A stretch of DNA of 64,000 nucleotides, taken from contig NZ_QENQ01000001.1 of assembly GCF_003096275.1 (NCBI RefSeq), forward strand, positions 4,107,420 through 4,171,419. Direction: 5' to 3'. This DNA is from Sphingomonas pokkalii (GTDB lineage: Bacteria > Pseudomonadota > Alphaproteobacteria > Sphingomonadales > Sphingomonadaceae). Within the stretch, counting starts at the first letter, position 1, and the number at the start of each line of letters is the position of its first letter. Both the position numbers and the translations under genes were made by a program. Below, piece by piece: positions 1 to 7,719 of the stretch. Under the pieces are notes generated by a model, which saw nothing but the letters and a program-made list of their open reading frames with translations, searched no databases and was not told where the DNA came from.

Positions 1-2
1 AA

Positions 3-287
3 AAGATCGGTAAGCAGCATATGACCTACGGCATGGGCGCGTCGGCCGAACTCGTCGCCGCCGGGACTATCCTGGCCGCCGATGGCTTCGGGCTTCCGGT
101 TTCCACGACCCATATCCTGTCGTCCGGTGTCGCCGGCGCTTCGGTCGCGAGCGGTTCCGGGCTTCAGGCGCGGACGATCCGCAATCTTGCCCTGGCCTGG
201 CTGCTGACGCTGCCGGCCGCGATGGTGCTTTCGGGCGGGCTGTATTGGCTGATGCTGATGGCCGTTCGTACCTTCGGCCTGCAGTGA
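3..287 (+). CDS. PiT-family inorganic phosphate transporter, C-terminal part (cut by window edge)
   Basis: The reading frame is open from the first bases, so this is the last 94 codons of a gene that begins outside the window. The visible protein starts KIGKQHMTYGMGASAELVAA and continues with the stretch GLPVSTTHILSSGVAG. These match the second signature repeat of PiT (PF01384) inner-membrane phosphate permeases, where the ASAELVAA and PVSTTH motifs line the substrate path. A final hydrophobic helix follows. The ATG at 21 lies inside the conserved domain and is not a start. A GC-rich hairpin follows the stop directly. PiT carriers move metal-phosphate with a cation. Family assignment is secure, substrate preference is inferred. 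Confidence 0.85.
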   Translation, partial: KIGKQHMTYGMGASAELVAAGTILAADGFGLPVSTTHILSSGVAGASVASGSGLQARTIRNLALAWLLTLPAAMVLSGGLYWLMLMAVRTFGLQ

Positions 288-293
288 TCGGGC

Positions 294-314
294 GGGCGGG
301 GTGCTGCCCCGCCC
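294..314. terminator. GC-rich hairpin between convergent genes
   Basis: An 8-bp perfect stem (GGGCGGGG / CCCCGCCC) with a 5-nt loop lies 7 bases after the phosphate transporter stop and just before the end of the small lipoprotein gene on the other strand. There is no clear T-run, so it could stop transcription in both directions only weakly. Confidence 0.5.
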
Positions 315-322
315 CACCGCCT

Positions 323-496
323 TCAGCCGCGCAGCAGATCGTGGACGGCCAGGTGCAGGCCGCTTTCGACGCCGCTGCTATCGGCGCGCAGATCCGCCTT
401 CACATGCTCCACAGGGTTGTAACAGGCCACGAGCCCGCCCGCGAGCAGTGCGAAGAATGTGGCGTAGAACAGACGCTTCAAGGGCGATTCGCGCAT
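323..496 (-). CDS. small putative lipoprotein, 57 aa
   Basis: This ORF encodes 57 residues. A basic start (MRESPLKRLF) is followed by a hydrophobic stretch that ends in LVAC at residues 22-25, a plausible lipobox, so the mature protein would begin with a lipidated Cys. The rest is a short polar tail of about 30 residues. The ATG is preceded at 7-10 nt by a purine-rich GGGAGACGGG, a reasonable ribosome binding site. It is convergent with the phosphate transporter and divergent from the MHS transporter. I do not recognise the family; it resembles the many small sphingomonad envelope proteins. Confidence 0.6.
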   Translation of the reverse strand: MRESPLKRLFYATFFALLAGGLVACYNPVEHVKADLRADSSGVESGLHLAVHDLLRG

Positions 497-624
497 ATCC
501 CGTCTCCCAAATCCGGTGCAGCGAGTACGGGCATATCGATATCGTGCCGAAACTTTCCGCCCGCTGAACGACGCTTGACCGACGCGCCGACTGGCCCGAG
601 GGAGGCGCCGGGGAGGATTGCCAG

Positions 625-1887
625 ATGGCCCATGCCGCAGCGCCCGCGTCCCACCGCCGCATCCTGTTTGCGAGCCTGGTGGGTACGTCGGTCGAGTTTT
701 ATGATTTCTACATCTACGCCACGGCTACGGCCCTGGTTTTCGGTCCATTATTCTTCCCGGCGCAGGAGCCCTGGCTGCAACAGGTGGCTGCTTATGCCAG
801 CTTCAGCGTGGCGTTCTTCGCGCGGCCGCTGGGCGGGCTGGTATTCGGGCATTACGGCGATCGGCTGGGGCGCAAATCCACGCTCGTCGCATCGCTGATG
901 CTGATGGGGATTTCGACCGTGCTGATCGGTTGTCTCCCCAGCCATGCGATGATCGGCTGGGTGGCGCCGCTGCTGCTGTGCCTGTTGCGATTCGGCCAAG
1001 GGCTGGGCCTGGGCGGCGAATGGGGCGGGGCGAGCCTGCTGGCCGTGGAATATGCGCCCAAGGGCTGGGCCTATCGCTATGGCAGCTTTCCGCCGCTGGG
1101 CGCGCCCGTCGGCTTCATCGCCGCCAATGGCCTGTTCCTGCTGCTCGGCGCCTTTCTGGACGATGCGGCTTTTCGCGATTGGGGATGGCGCCTGCCATTC
1201 CTGGCCAGCGCGGGACTGGTCGCACTCGGCCTGTGGGTGCGCCTGAGCATCGCCGAGACCCCGGCCTTTGTGGAAGCGACGGAACACGCGCCGCCGCCGC
1301 AGGTGCCGCTGGGCGTGCTGGTGCGTTCGCACCTGGCGCCGACGCTGGCGGGCACGCTGGGCACCATCGCCTGCTTCGCGCTGTTTTATGTCGCCACGCT
1401 GTTCGCCATCGGCTTCGGCACCAAGGCGCTCGGCTATGCTCGCGAAGCGTTTCTGGGGGCGGAGCTCGGCGCCATCCTGTTCATGGCCCTGGGCATCGGT
1501 GCAGCGGGCTGGCTGGCAGACAAGCGGGGCGCAGGCCTGGCGCTGGCGCTTGGCTGCTTGGCGATGGTGCCGCTGGGGCTGGCGATGCCGGTGCTGCTGG
1601 TACCGGGGTCGCTTGGCGCGGTGTTCGCGTGGCTGGCGGCGGGGCTGTTCGTGATGGGTTTCGTCTATGGTCCGCTGGGCGGCTGGCTGCCGAGCCTGTT
1701 CCCGGCACAGGTGCGCTATACCGGCGTATCGGTGACGTTCAATCTGGGCGGCATCCTGGGCGGCGGATTGACGCCGCTGATCGCGGAGACGCTGGTCCAG
1801 CGCGGCGGCATCGGCATGGTCGGCTGGTATCTCGCGGGCGCCGCGGGCCTCAGCCTGATCGGGCTGATGCTCACGCGGCGTCGCTGA
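625..1887 (+). CDS. MFS transporter of the metabolite:H+ symporter (MHS) type
   Basis: The 420-residue inner-membrane protein has about 12 hydrophobic segments. The N-terminal GTSVEFYDFYIYATATALVF and the loop GHYGDRLGRKS (the MFS A-like motif between helices 2 and 3) are typical of MHS carriers such as ShiA, ProP and KgtP; a second loop motif, GWLADKRG, begins the second half. MHS members import organic acids or zwitterions with protons. No catabolic gene is adjacent, so the substrate cannot be deduced. The gene ends 4 bases before the stop of convergent rsmD. The ATG start follows GGGAGGCGCCGGGGAGGA, which contains a strong ribosome binding site. Confidence 0.85.
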   Translation: MAHAAAPASHRRILFASLVGTSVEFYDFYIYATATALVFGPLFFPAQEPWLQQVAAYASFSVAFFARPLGGLVFGHYGDRLGRKSTLVASLMLMGISTVLIGCLPSHAMIGWVAPLLLCLLRFGQGLGLGGEWGGASLLAVEYAPKGWAYRYGSFPPLGAPVGFIAANGLFLLLGAFLDDAAFRDWGWRLPFLASAGLVALGLWVRLSIAETPAFVEATEHAPPPQVPLGVLVRSHLAPTLAGTLGTIACFALFYVATLFAIGFGTKALGYAREAFLGAELGAILFMALGIGAAGWLADKRGAGLALALGCLAMVPLGLAMPVLLVPGSLGAVFAWLAAGLFVMGFVYGPLGGWLPSLFPAQVRYTGVSVTFNLGGILGGGLTPLIAETLVQRGGIGMVGWYLAGAAGLSLIGLMLTRRR

Positions 1888-1891
1888 CGGT

Positions 1892-2431
1892 TCAGGCTGG
1901 GCGGAGCAGGGTTAGCTTCGCCTTGCCATGCACCCGTTCGACATCGACGACGAAACCCGCAACGGATACGTCCTCGTTATAGGCGGTTTCGATGCTCACC
2001 CAGCTGCCCGGCCCGGTCCAGCCGAGCCGGGAGAGCTTGTCGAGCGCGACCGCGCCTGCGCTGGTGCCATAGGGCGGATCCATCATGATGAGGTCCAGCG
2101 GCGCACGCGCCGGCCCGAGCGCCAGCACCGATCCCGGGCGCACATCCGCCCCCTTTGCCCCCAGCTTCGCGATATTCGCCTTCAGCACGGCCAATGCGGC
2201 GCGATCCTGTTCGACGAAGACGCAGCTGGCGGCACCCCGGGACAGCGCCTCCAGCCCGAGCGTACCCGATCCGGCGAAGAAATCGCCCACCGCCAGCGCC
2301 TCGAAACTGCCCAGGCGCGAGGCAAGCATCGAGAACAATGCCTCGCGGGTGCGGTCGGCGGTGGGTCGGGTGGTGTCTCCCTTGGGCGCCAGCAGCGGGC
2401 GGCCGCGCCATTCCCCGGCAATGATCCGCAT
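1892..2431 (-). CDS. rsmD: 16S rRNA (guanine(966)-N(2))-methyltransferase RsmD
   Basis: At 179 aa this matches the usual RsmD length. The N-terminus MRIIAGEWRGR and the stretch TRPTADRTREALFSML are diagnostic. The Rossmann SAM-binding motif VGDFFAGSGTLG is at residues 48-59 and the catalytic DPPY motif of N2-guanine/N6-adenine methyltransferases at 118-121. The enzyme methylates G966 in helix 31 of 16S rRNA late in 30S assembly. The start codon overlaps the last base of the upstream pseudouridine synthase stop, so the two rRNA modification genes are translated from one transcript, a common alphaproteobacterial arrangement. Confidence 0.95.
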   Translation of the reverse strand: MRIIAGEWRGRPLLAPKGDTTRPTADRTREALFSMLASRLGSFEALAVGDFFAGSGTLGLEALSRGAASCVFVEQDRAALAVLKANIAKLGAKGADVRPGSVLALGPARAPLDLIMMDPPYGTSAGAVALDKLSRLGWTGPGSWVSIETAYNEDVSVAGFVVDVERVHGKAKLTLLRPA

Positions 2432-4011
2432 CAGCCGCGCCCCCGTGGCGGACGGGAAGGCTTGCCGCCGCCGGGCCGGGGCCCGCGTGGGTTATCGCTG
2501 CCACCGGGTCGTGCCGGGCGCGGACCGCCCCTGGGCCTTTCGCCACCTTCAAATCCGGGCCGGGCAGGGCGGGGGCCGCCACGGGGGCGTTCGGCGCCCT
2601 CGAAGCCGGGGCGTGGCGGACGCGGGCCGCCGCGAGGGCGTTCGGTGCCTTCAAATCCTGGACGCGCCGCGCGCGGACCGCGCGGGCTCTCACGCTCGCC
2701 ATAGCGCTGCGATACTGCGGCGCGGGGGCGTTCGGCACGATCCGTGCCGGGCCGCCCCGATCCGCCTTCGCGCCGGCCATCGACATCGCCGCCGCGCTGC
2801 GAACGAAAGCTGCGGGGACGCTCTTCACCCTCGTATGGCCGGCGTCCGCGCGGCGAGTCGCCTCCGCCATCGCGCTGCGAGCGACCGCCGCGCGGACGGT
2901 CGTCCGCGGTGCCGGTGTCCCGGCCGGCACGGGACGCCCATGGGCGTTCCGCGCGATCGGCTTCGCGCGGCGCGCGCGTTTCGCGGAACGCCTTGGCGCG
3001 CCCGGCGCGTGCGGGATTGGCGACACGATCGCTGGCGCCCGCGCGCGCGGAAAGCTGGCCGGTGGTGCGTGTGCCCGGCTTCGGCTTGGCTTCCGGCGTG
3101 GCGCGTGCGGTGAACACCGGCCCCTTGGCTGCCGGCGCGGCTGCGGGCTTCGCGATCCTGCGGCGGCCTTCGGGCTCCACCTTGCTGGCCTTTTCGACGG
3201 GTTCGATCACCCGCTGGCGGACGGAGAATTGCAGGTTGGAGGCGGCCTTGCCGCCGCCGGGCTTGGACAAGACGGTGCGGAACGTCACCAGATCGTTATG
3301 GCGGATCTCATCGACGTCGCCGCTGGGCAGGTCGCCGAGATAGAAGGGGCCGTAACGGGTGCGGATCAGGCGGCTTACCTGAAGCCCCAGATATTCGAGA
3401 ACGCGACGGACTTCGCGGTTCTTGCCTTCCGTCAGCGTCATCTCGATCCAGAGGTTCGCGCCGGTCCGCCGTTCGATATTGGCGTTGATCGGGCCATAGC
3501 GGACGCCTTCGATCTCGATGCCCAGCATCAGGTCCTCAAGCTGTTCCTGGCTCACCTGGCCATAGGCACGGGCGCGATAGCTGCGCTCCACGCCGGTGGA
3601 AGGCAGTTCCAGTTCGCGCTTCAGCTCGCCGTCCGTGGTTAGCAGCAGCAGCCCTTCGGTATTGAGGTCGAGTCGGCCGACAGGGATCACGCGCGGCAGG
3701 CCTTCGGGCAGCCGATCATAGATGGTCGGGCGGCCGGTGAAATCGCGTTCGGCGGTCAACAGGCCGGCCGCCTTATGGTAGCGAAACAGCCGCGCCGGAG
3801 TTGCTGCGGCCACCGGTTCGCCGTCGACGGTTACGCCGTGCAGCGAGCCGAGCAGAGTTGCAGGGGTATCGAGAACCGTGCCGTTCAGGGCGACGCGGCC
3901 CTCGGCAATCATGCGTTCGATTTCGCGGCGCGAGGCGATGCCGGCGCGGGCGAGGAGCTTGGCGATCCGCTGAGGAGCGCCCGCCGTTTTCGGGGGAATG
4001 GATACAGACAC
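2431..4011 (-). CDS. rluB: RluB/RsuA-family pseudouridine synthase with long Arg/Gly-rich tail
   Basis: The protein is 526 aa. Residues 14-65 form an S4 RNA-binding domain (RIAKLLARAGIASRREIE). The catalytic core carries GRLDLNTEG at 112-120, with Asp115 as the expected nucleophile of this family. The core ends near residue 265. The remaining ~260 residues are low complexity, rich in R, G, P and E, and end in a tandem repeat of the unit RPGFEGxERPRGGPRP, probably disordered and RNA-binding. RluB isomerises U2605 in 23S rRNA; the exact target here is inferred from family. The tail is much longer than in E. coli RluB (about 290 aa total), but similar tails are known in alphaproteobacteria. It lies directly upstream of rsmD. 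Confidence 0.9.
   Translation of the reverse strand: MSVSIPPKTAGAPQRIAKLLARAGIASRREIERMIAEGRVALNGTVLDTPATLLGSLHGVTVDGEPVAAATPARLFRYHKAAGLLTAERDFTGRPTIYDRLPEGLPRVIPVGRLDLNTEGLLLLTTDGELKRELELPSTGVERSYRARAYGQVSQEQLEDLMLGIEIEGVRYGPINANIERRTGANLWIEMTLTEGKNREVRRVLEYLGLQVSRLIRTRYGPFYLGDLPSGDVDEIRHNDLVTFRTVLSKPGGGKAASNLQFSVRQRVIEPVEKASKVEPEGRRRIAKPAAAPAAKGPVFTARATPEAKPKPGTRTTGQLSARAGASDRVANPARAGRAKAFRETRAPREADRAERPWASRAGRDTGTADDRPRGGRSQRDGGGDSPRGRRPYEGEERPRSFRSQRGGDVDGRREGGSGRPGTDRAERPRAAVSQRYGERESPRGPRAARPGFEGTERPRGGPRPPRPGFEGAERPRGGPRPARPGFEGGERPRGGPRPARPGGSDNPRGPRPGGGKPSRPPRGRG
2434..2700 (-). repeat. in-gene tandem repeats coding the RGG-like tail
   Basis: Roughly 48-bp units encode RPGFEGxERPRGGPRP three to four times in the C-terminus of the pseudouridine synthase. 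Units differ at synonymous and a few non-synonymous positions. Repeat copy number is expected to vary between strains. Confidence 0.7.
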
Positions 4012-4118
4012 CGCGGCGATATAGCGATTATGCTTCGCCGAGCAAAAATTTATACGGTGCGCGATCGGAACTTGCGCGTTAGGCGATCGGGCAAGACTTT
4101 GATTTGGGGCCGGAACGA

Positions 4119-4556
4119 ATGTTGTTCGGGAGAAAGAAACGGCGGATCGAGCACCTTCTGGTCGTCGAGGACGAGCCGTTGGTGGCTTTTGACACCGAGC
4201 ATTTCCTCCGCGAGTCGGGCTTCACCATCGTGGCGACGGTGGATTCGGTAGCGCAGGCGAGTCGCATCGTGGAGAACGAGTCGTTGATCGATCTGGTGCT
4301 TGCGGATATCCGCCTTTCCGACGGCAGCGGGGTTGAGGTGGCAAAGGCGGCACAGGCGCGCGGTGTGCCGGTGCTGTTCGTTACCGGCAATTGCCCGGCA
4401 GAGGCGCGGGCGCTTGCCGCCGGCTGCCTCGCGAAGCCCTATCCCCAGCGCGATCTGCTGGTGGCGATCGACGCGATCGACGCGGTGCTCGCCGGGCGTG
4501 CGGCGCCGAAGCGGCTGCCGCACAGCTTCAGCCTGTTCCTGGCGCCCGGCGATTAG
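4119..4556 (+). CDS. single-domain response regulator (receiver only)
   Basis: A receiver domain of about 115 residues follows a short basic leader (MLFGRKKRRIEH). The acidic pair is in VVEDEP, the phospho-acceptor Asp in LADIRLSDG, the conserved Thr in FVTGN and the Lys in LAKPY, so all key residues are present. No output domain follows, only about 25 residues ending LFLAPGD. Such stand-alone receivers act by protein contact, for example in phosphorelays. I start at the ATG at 4119; a TTG 15 bases upstream is in frame but has no ribosome binding site. The gene has no kinase neighbour. Its stop overlaps the stop of a tiny gene on the other strand. Confidence 0.8.
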   Translation: MLFGRKKRRIEHLLVVEDEPLVAFDTEHFLRESGFTIVATVDSVAQASRIVENESLIDLVLADIRLSDGSGVEVAKAAQARGVPVLFVTGNCPAEARALAAGCLAKPYPQRDLLVAIDAIDAVLAGRAAPKRLPHSFSLFLAPGD

Positions 4557-4684
4557 TGGAGAAAGAGTTCCACCACGACGGCCGCCCAGGCGAAGACCGA
4601 GGCGAGCACCGCCAGCCGTGCGACCGTTTCCGAAGGCGATGCCGGCTGGGGGCGGGCGATGCTGCGGGTGGTGGAACGGGGCAT
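4553..4684 (-). CDS. small single-span membrane protein, 43 aa
   Basis: The ORF is short but has a strong ribosome binding site (AAGGAG, 7 nt before ATG). The protein begins with a polar, Arg/Ser-rich half (MPRSTTRSIARPQPASPSE) and ends in one hydrophobic helix (LAVLASVFAWAAVVVELFLH), so it would be a tail-anchored or bitopic peptide. Its last codons overlap the end of the convergent response regulator by 4 bases. I know no family for it. The ribosome binding site and clean helix favour a real gene. Confidence 0.55.
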   Translation of the reverse strand: MPRSTTRSIARPQPASPSETVARLAVLASVFAWAAVVVELFLH

Positions 4685-4711
4685 GGGCAACTCCTTTTCT
4701 GGATACGCTGA

Positions 4712-5905
4712 CTATAGCGCCGAATTCTGAACGGCAGCCTGCCGGAACGGGAATGCGGCGGATTTTTCCGGCGTGTCGGCGCGGGCGAGCCACGCTTCCA
4801 CCGTATCATGGAACTGGCGTACGCCCTGTTCGAGCCCGCCCAGGGTGATCTCCTCGATTGCGCCGGCGGCGAGGCCCTGCTGGCCCAGTGCGCAGGCACG
4901 GAAATCCTCTGACGCGAAGACGCCGCCGTCGAGCAACTGCCAGCTGCGTTCCCAATGATCGCGCGCCTTCGCGGTGGCGGGGGGCGCGGGGATCAGCATG
5001 AAATCCTCGACCAGTACGCGATCGACGGCCTGGGGCATCAAGATCATCAGGTTGATGTAATCCGGGCTCACCGCCAGCACCGCTCCGGGAAACATCTGAT
5101 AGGTATAGGTGATCGCCCCGCGCAATGTCGGCCAGTCGCCGGCGGCGAGCTCGGCGATGCTCGCAGCGCGGCCTACGGCCGAGCGCTGGTGCGGGCCGAT
5201 CCGGTCTGCCGCCGATACGCCGTCGTGAAAGAAGGGGGCGATGGTGCCGGCGTGGAGGCGCTGGATGTGGTAGCTTTCCAGAAACGCGTCCATGACCAGC
5301 TTCCAGTTCGCCGGAACGTCGTGCGTGCGCCGGCGGAAGCAATGCTGGCCGGCAAGATCGAACGCGGCGAAGTCCTGCGCCAGCGCGTCCGCATGGGTGA
5401 AGTCCGCCGATTGGTCGAAGGCGAACCAGATCAGGCCGCCGGCCTCGTGCGTCGGCAACGGCCGCAGGGCGTAGTCGGCCTTGTCGAGTCCCGGAAAGGA
5501 TTCCGGGCGGGGCACGCCGGCGAGGCGCCCGTCGAGCCGGTAGCTCCACGCGTGATACGGGCAGATGAGCCGCGGCGCCTTCACGACGTCGCACCCCTCG
5601 ACCAGCCGCGTGCCGCGATGCCGGCAGACGTTCAGGAAGACGCGGGCGGTGCCCTGAGCGTCGCGGGTAAGCAGCAGGGGCTTGCCGAAGCCGTCGTGCG
5701 GGACGGCCGATCCCGGATCCGGCAGCAGTGCGGAGGGCGCGAGCACCAGCGGGGCGCGGCGGAAGATCGCCGCTTGCTCGGCGGCGAAGCGTTCCGGGCA
5801 GGTATAGCGGGATGCCGGGACATGGCTGATCGGCCCGGTTCCGACATCGCCGCCGCGTGCAAGCGTGGCGGCCAGCGCGCGTTGCCCTTCGGTTGGTGCG
5901 TTCAT
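4712..5905 (-). CDS. Rieske non-haem iron oxygenase, alpha-subunit type
   Basis: The protein is 397 aa. The Rieske [2Fe-2S] ligands are visible as C94-x-H96 and C115-x2-H118 (CRHRGTRL and CPYHAWSY). The C-terminal catalytic domain holds the mononuclear iron histidines in NWKLVMDAFLESYHIQRLH. This is the architecture of ring-hydroxylating and of quaternary-ammonium (choline/carnitine-type) monooxygenases. No beta subunit, ferredoxin or reductase gene is adjacent, which fits an alpha-only enzyme using a remote reductase; a ferredoxin reductase gene lies at 16.5 kb, but the link is speculative. Substrate unknown. It is divergent from the AmpG-like permease with a 40-bp gap. Confidence 0.85.
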   Translation of the reverse strand: MNAPTEGQRALAATLARGGDVGTGPISHVPASRYTCPERFAAEQAAIFRRAPLVLAPSALLPDPGSAVPHDGFGKPLLLTRDAQGTARVFLNVCRHRGTRLVEGCDVVKAPRLICPYHAWSYRLDGRLAGVPRPESFPGLDKADYALRPLPTHEAGGLIWFAFDQSADFTHADALAQDFAAFDLAGQHCFRRRTHDVPANWKLVMDAFLESYHIQRLHAGTIAPFFHDGVSAADRIGPHQRSAVGRAASIAELAAGDWPTLRGAITYTYQMFPGAVLAVSPDYINLMILMPQAVDRVLVEDFMLIPAPPATAKARDHWERSWQLLDGGVFASEDFRACALGQQGLAAGAIEEITLGGLEQGVRQFHDTVEAWLARADTPEKSAAFPFRQAAVQNSAL

Positions 5906-5945
5906 GGCTATCCTCTCCCGAATTTTCGGCTAGTTTCCTCCCCGA

Positions 5946-7703
5946 ATGACCGACGAACAAGCACCAAAAGCACGCCCTGGCGCCACCGCGCCGCTGATCC
6001 TTCTCGCCCAGCTGATGCTCGCCGCGGCGCTGGCGCTGCTGGTGGCCCCATGGGCGCGGATCGTGCCGGCGGCGGGCGAAGCGCTGCCGATGCCCGGCTA
6101 CGGATTCGCCATCGGCTGGAGCGACGGCGCGGCACTGCTGCCGCCGTCGATGACGTTCCTCCTGGGCCTCCTCGCCCTGGCGCTGGCGCTGGTGCTGAGC
6201 GTGGCGTGGCGCGGCCGGGCCGGTGCCAGCCTGGTGATGGCGGGCAGTGCGGTCGGTGCGGCCGTGTTGATACTGGCGGCCCTGTTTCCCGTGCTCTCGC
6301 CGCCCAAGACCCTGGCGGGAGCCCGGTTGGCGCTCGACTGGGGAGGCGTGGCGGCGCTGGCGGCACTGCTCGCGGCGTTCCTTCTCGCCCGGAAGGCCGC
6401 GCCGGCGGACTGGCGCAGCGAGTTGCCGGATGGGGTGCGGCCCTATTTCGCCAAGGGGCCGCTCGCGTCCTTCGCGCTCGGCATCTCTTCCGGTTTCCCC
6501 TTCGCGATGATCGGCGCGACGCTGACGACGCGGCTGGCGCAGACCGGGATCGACAAGTCCACGGTCACTGCGTTCACGCTCGCCATCCTGGTCTATAACT
6601 TCAAGTTCCTCTGGGCCTGGATCGTCGACGGTGTGCCCATCCCGCTGCTCGGGCGGCTGGGCCAGCGCGTTTCCTGGCTGATCGTCGCGGGCGCCCTGGT
6701 GATCGCGGCCACGCTCAACCTTGCGCTGGTGGTGCCCGATCCGGCCAATATCTGGCCGACGGTGACGGCGGCGGTGCTGATGGGCGCGGCGGGCGCCACC
6801 TACGACATCGTGATCGACGGCTATCGCATCGAAGTGCTGCAGCCGCACGAGCTGGGCTATGGATCTGGCATGTCGCAATATGGCTGGCGGATCGGATCGG
6901 TCGCGGCGGGCGCGATCGCGCTGGTGGTGGCCGGGCGATCGGGCTGGGAGATCGGCTATGGCGTGTGTGCGGTCTTCGCGCTGCCGGCGATCCTGACCGG
7001 CCTGATCGTGGGCGAACCCGAGCGTCGGCGCGAACCCGCCGAACGGCGCAGCGTCGCCACCGTCGCCGCCGCCATCTGGAAGCCGTTCGTGCAGTTCTTC
7101 GCCCGCGAAGGCGCGTTGATCGTGCTGCTGTTCATCGTGGTGCACAAGATCGGCGACACGCTCGCCAACCTCACCTTCCGCCTGCTGTTCAACGATCTGG
7201 GGTTCAGCAACGACGAAATTGCATTCTACGACGTTTCGCTCGGCTTTCTTGCCTATATGCTCGGCATCTTCCTGGGCGGTGTGCTCTATGCGCGCATGGG
7301 CATGAAGCGGTCGGTGATGCTGAGCCTGGTGCTGATGGCGGTATCGAACCTGAGCTTTGCCGGGCTCGCGGTGGCCGGGCATTCCAATATCGGCATGGCC
7401 GCCGCGATCGGGTTCGAGAACATCGCCAGCGGCATCGGCGGCGTGGTGGTGATCGCCTATTTCTCGGCGCTCACCGATCTGCGCTTCACTGCCGCGCAAT
7501 ATGCCCTGATCTCCGCCGGCGCCAGCATCGTCGGCCGGTTCGTCACCGGCACGACGGCGGGCAGCCTGATCAAGGCGATGGGCTATGTGGATTTCTACCT
7601 GTTCACCACCCTGATCGCGCTGCCCGGCGTCGTCCTCTATTGGTGGATGATGCGCAGCGGGCTGGTCGATCGCTCGATCGGCAGCGCCGGGCAGGGGGGC
7701 TGA
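5946..7703 (+). CDS. ampG: AmpG-like muropeptide permease (MFS)
   Basis: The 585-aa protein has many hydrophobic helices. The stretch GPLASFALGISSGFPFAMIG, then FLWAWIVDGVPIPLLGRLGQR, matches AmpG, which imports anhydro-muropeptides from periplasm to cytoplasm for cell-wall recycling and beta-lactamase signalling. Compared with E. coli AmpG (about 490 aa) there is an N-terminal extension of roughly 150 residues containing about four extra hydrophobic segments, a known variant in sphingomonads. No ampC or ampR is nearby. Stop codons of this gene and convergent cysS lie within one perfect hairpin. Confidence 0.8.
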   Translation: MTDEQAPKARPGATAPLILLAQLMLAAALALLVAPWARIVPAAGEALPMPGYGFAIGWSDGAALLPPSMTFLLGLLALALALVLSVAWRGRAGASLVMAGSAVGAAVLILAALFPVLSPPKTLAGARLALDWGGVAALAALLAAFLLARKAAPADWRSELPDGVRPYFAKGPLASFALGISSGFPFAMIGATLTTRLAQTGIDKSTVTAFTLAILVYNFKFLWAWIVDGVPIPLLGRLGQRVSWLIVAGALVIAATLNLALVVPDPANIWPTVTAAVLMGAAGATYDIVIDGYRIEVLQPHELGYGSGMSQYGWRIGSVAAGAIALVVAGRSGWEIGYGVCAVFALPAILTGLIVGEPERRREPAERRSVATVAAAIWKPFVQFFAREGALIVLLFIVVHKIGDTLANLTFRLLFNDLGFSNDEIAFYDVSLGFLAYMLGIFLGGVLYARMGMKRSVMLSLVLMAVSNLSFAGLAVAGHSNIGMAAAIGFENIASGIGGVVVIAYFSALTDLRFTAAQYALISAGASIVGRFVTGTTAGSLIKAMGYVDFYLFTTLIALPGVVLYWWMMRSGLVDRSIGSAGQGG

Positions 7704-7719
7704 GCCGGCGGCTCAGCCC
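7697..7719. terminator. hairpin spanning both convergent stop codons
   Basis: A 10-bp perfect stem GGGCTGAGCC / GGCTCAGCCC with a 3-nt loop contains the TGA stops of the permease (+) and of cysS (-). No T-run follows on either strand, so efficiency is uncertain, but the position fits a two-way terminator. Confidence 0.55.

Noticed and set aside
4806..7499. 897-codon open frame on the minus strand
   Set aside because: It is antisense to the AmpG-like gene and runs out of frame through the Rieske gene. The protein is His/Gln/Arg-rich with no domain, as expected for the complement of high-GC coding DNA.
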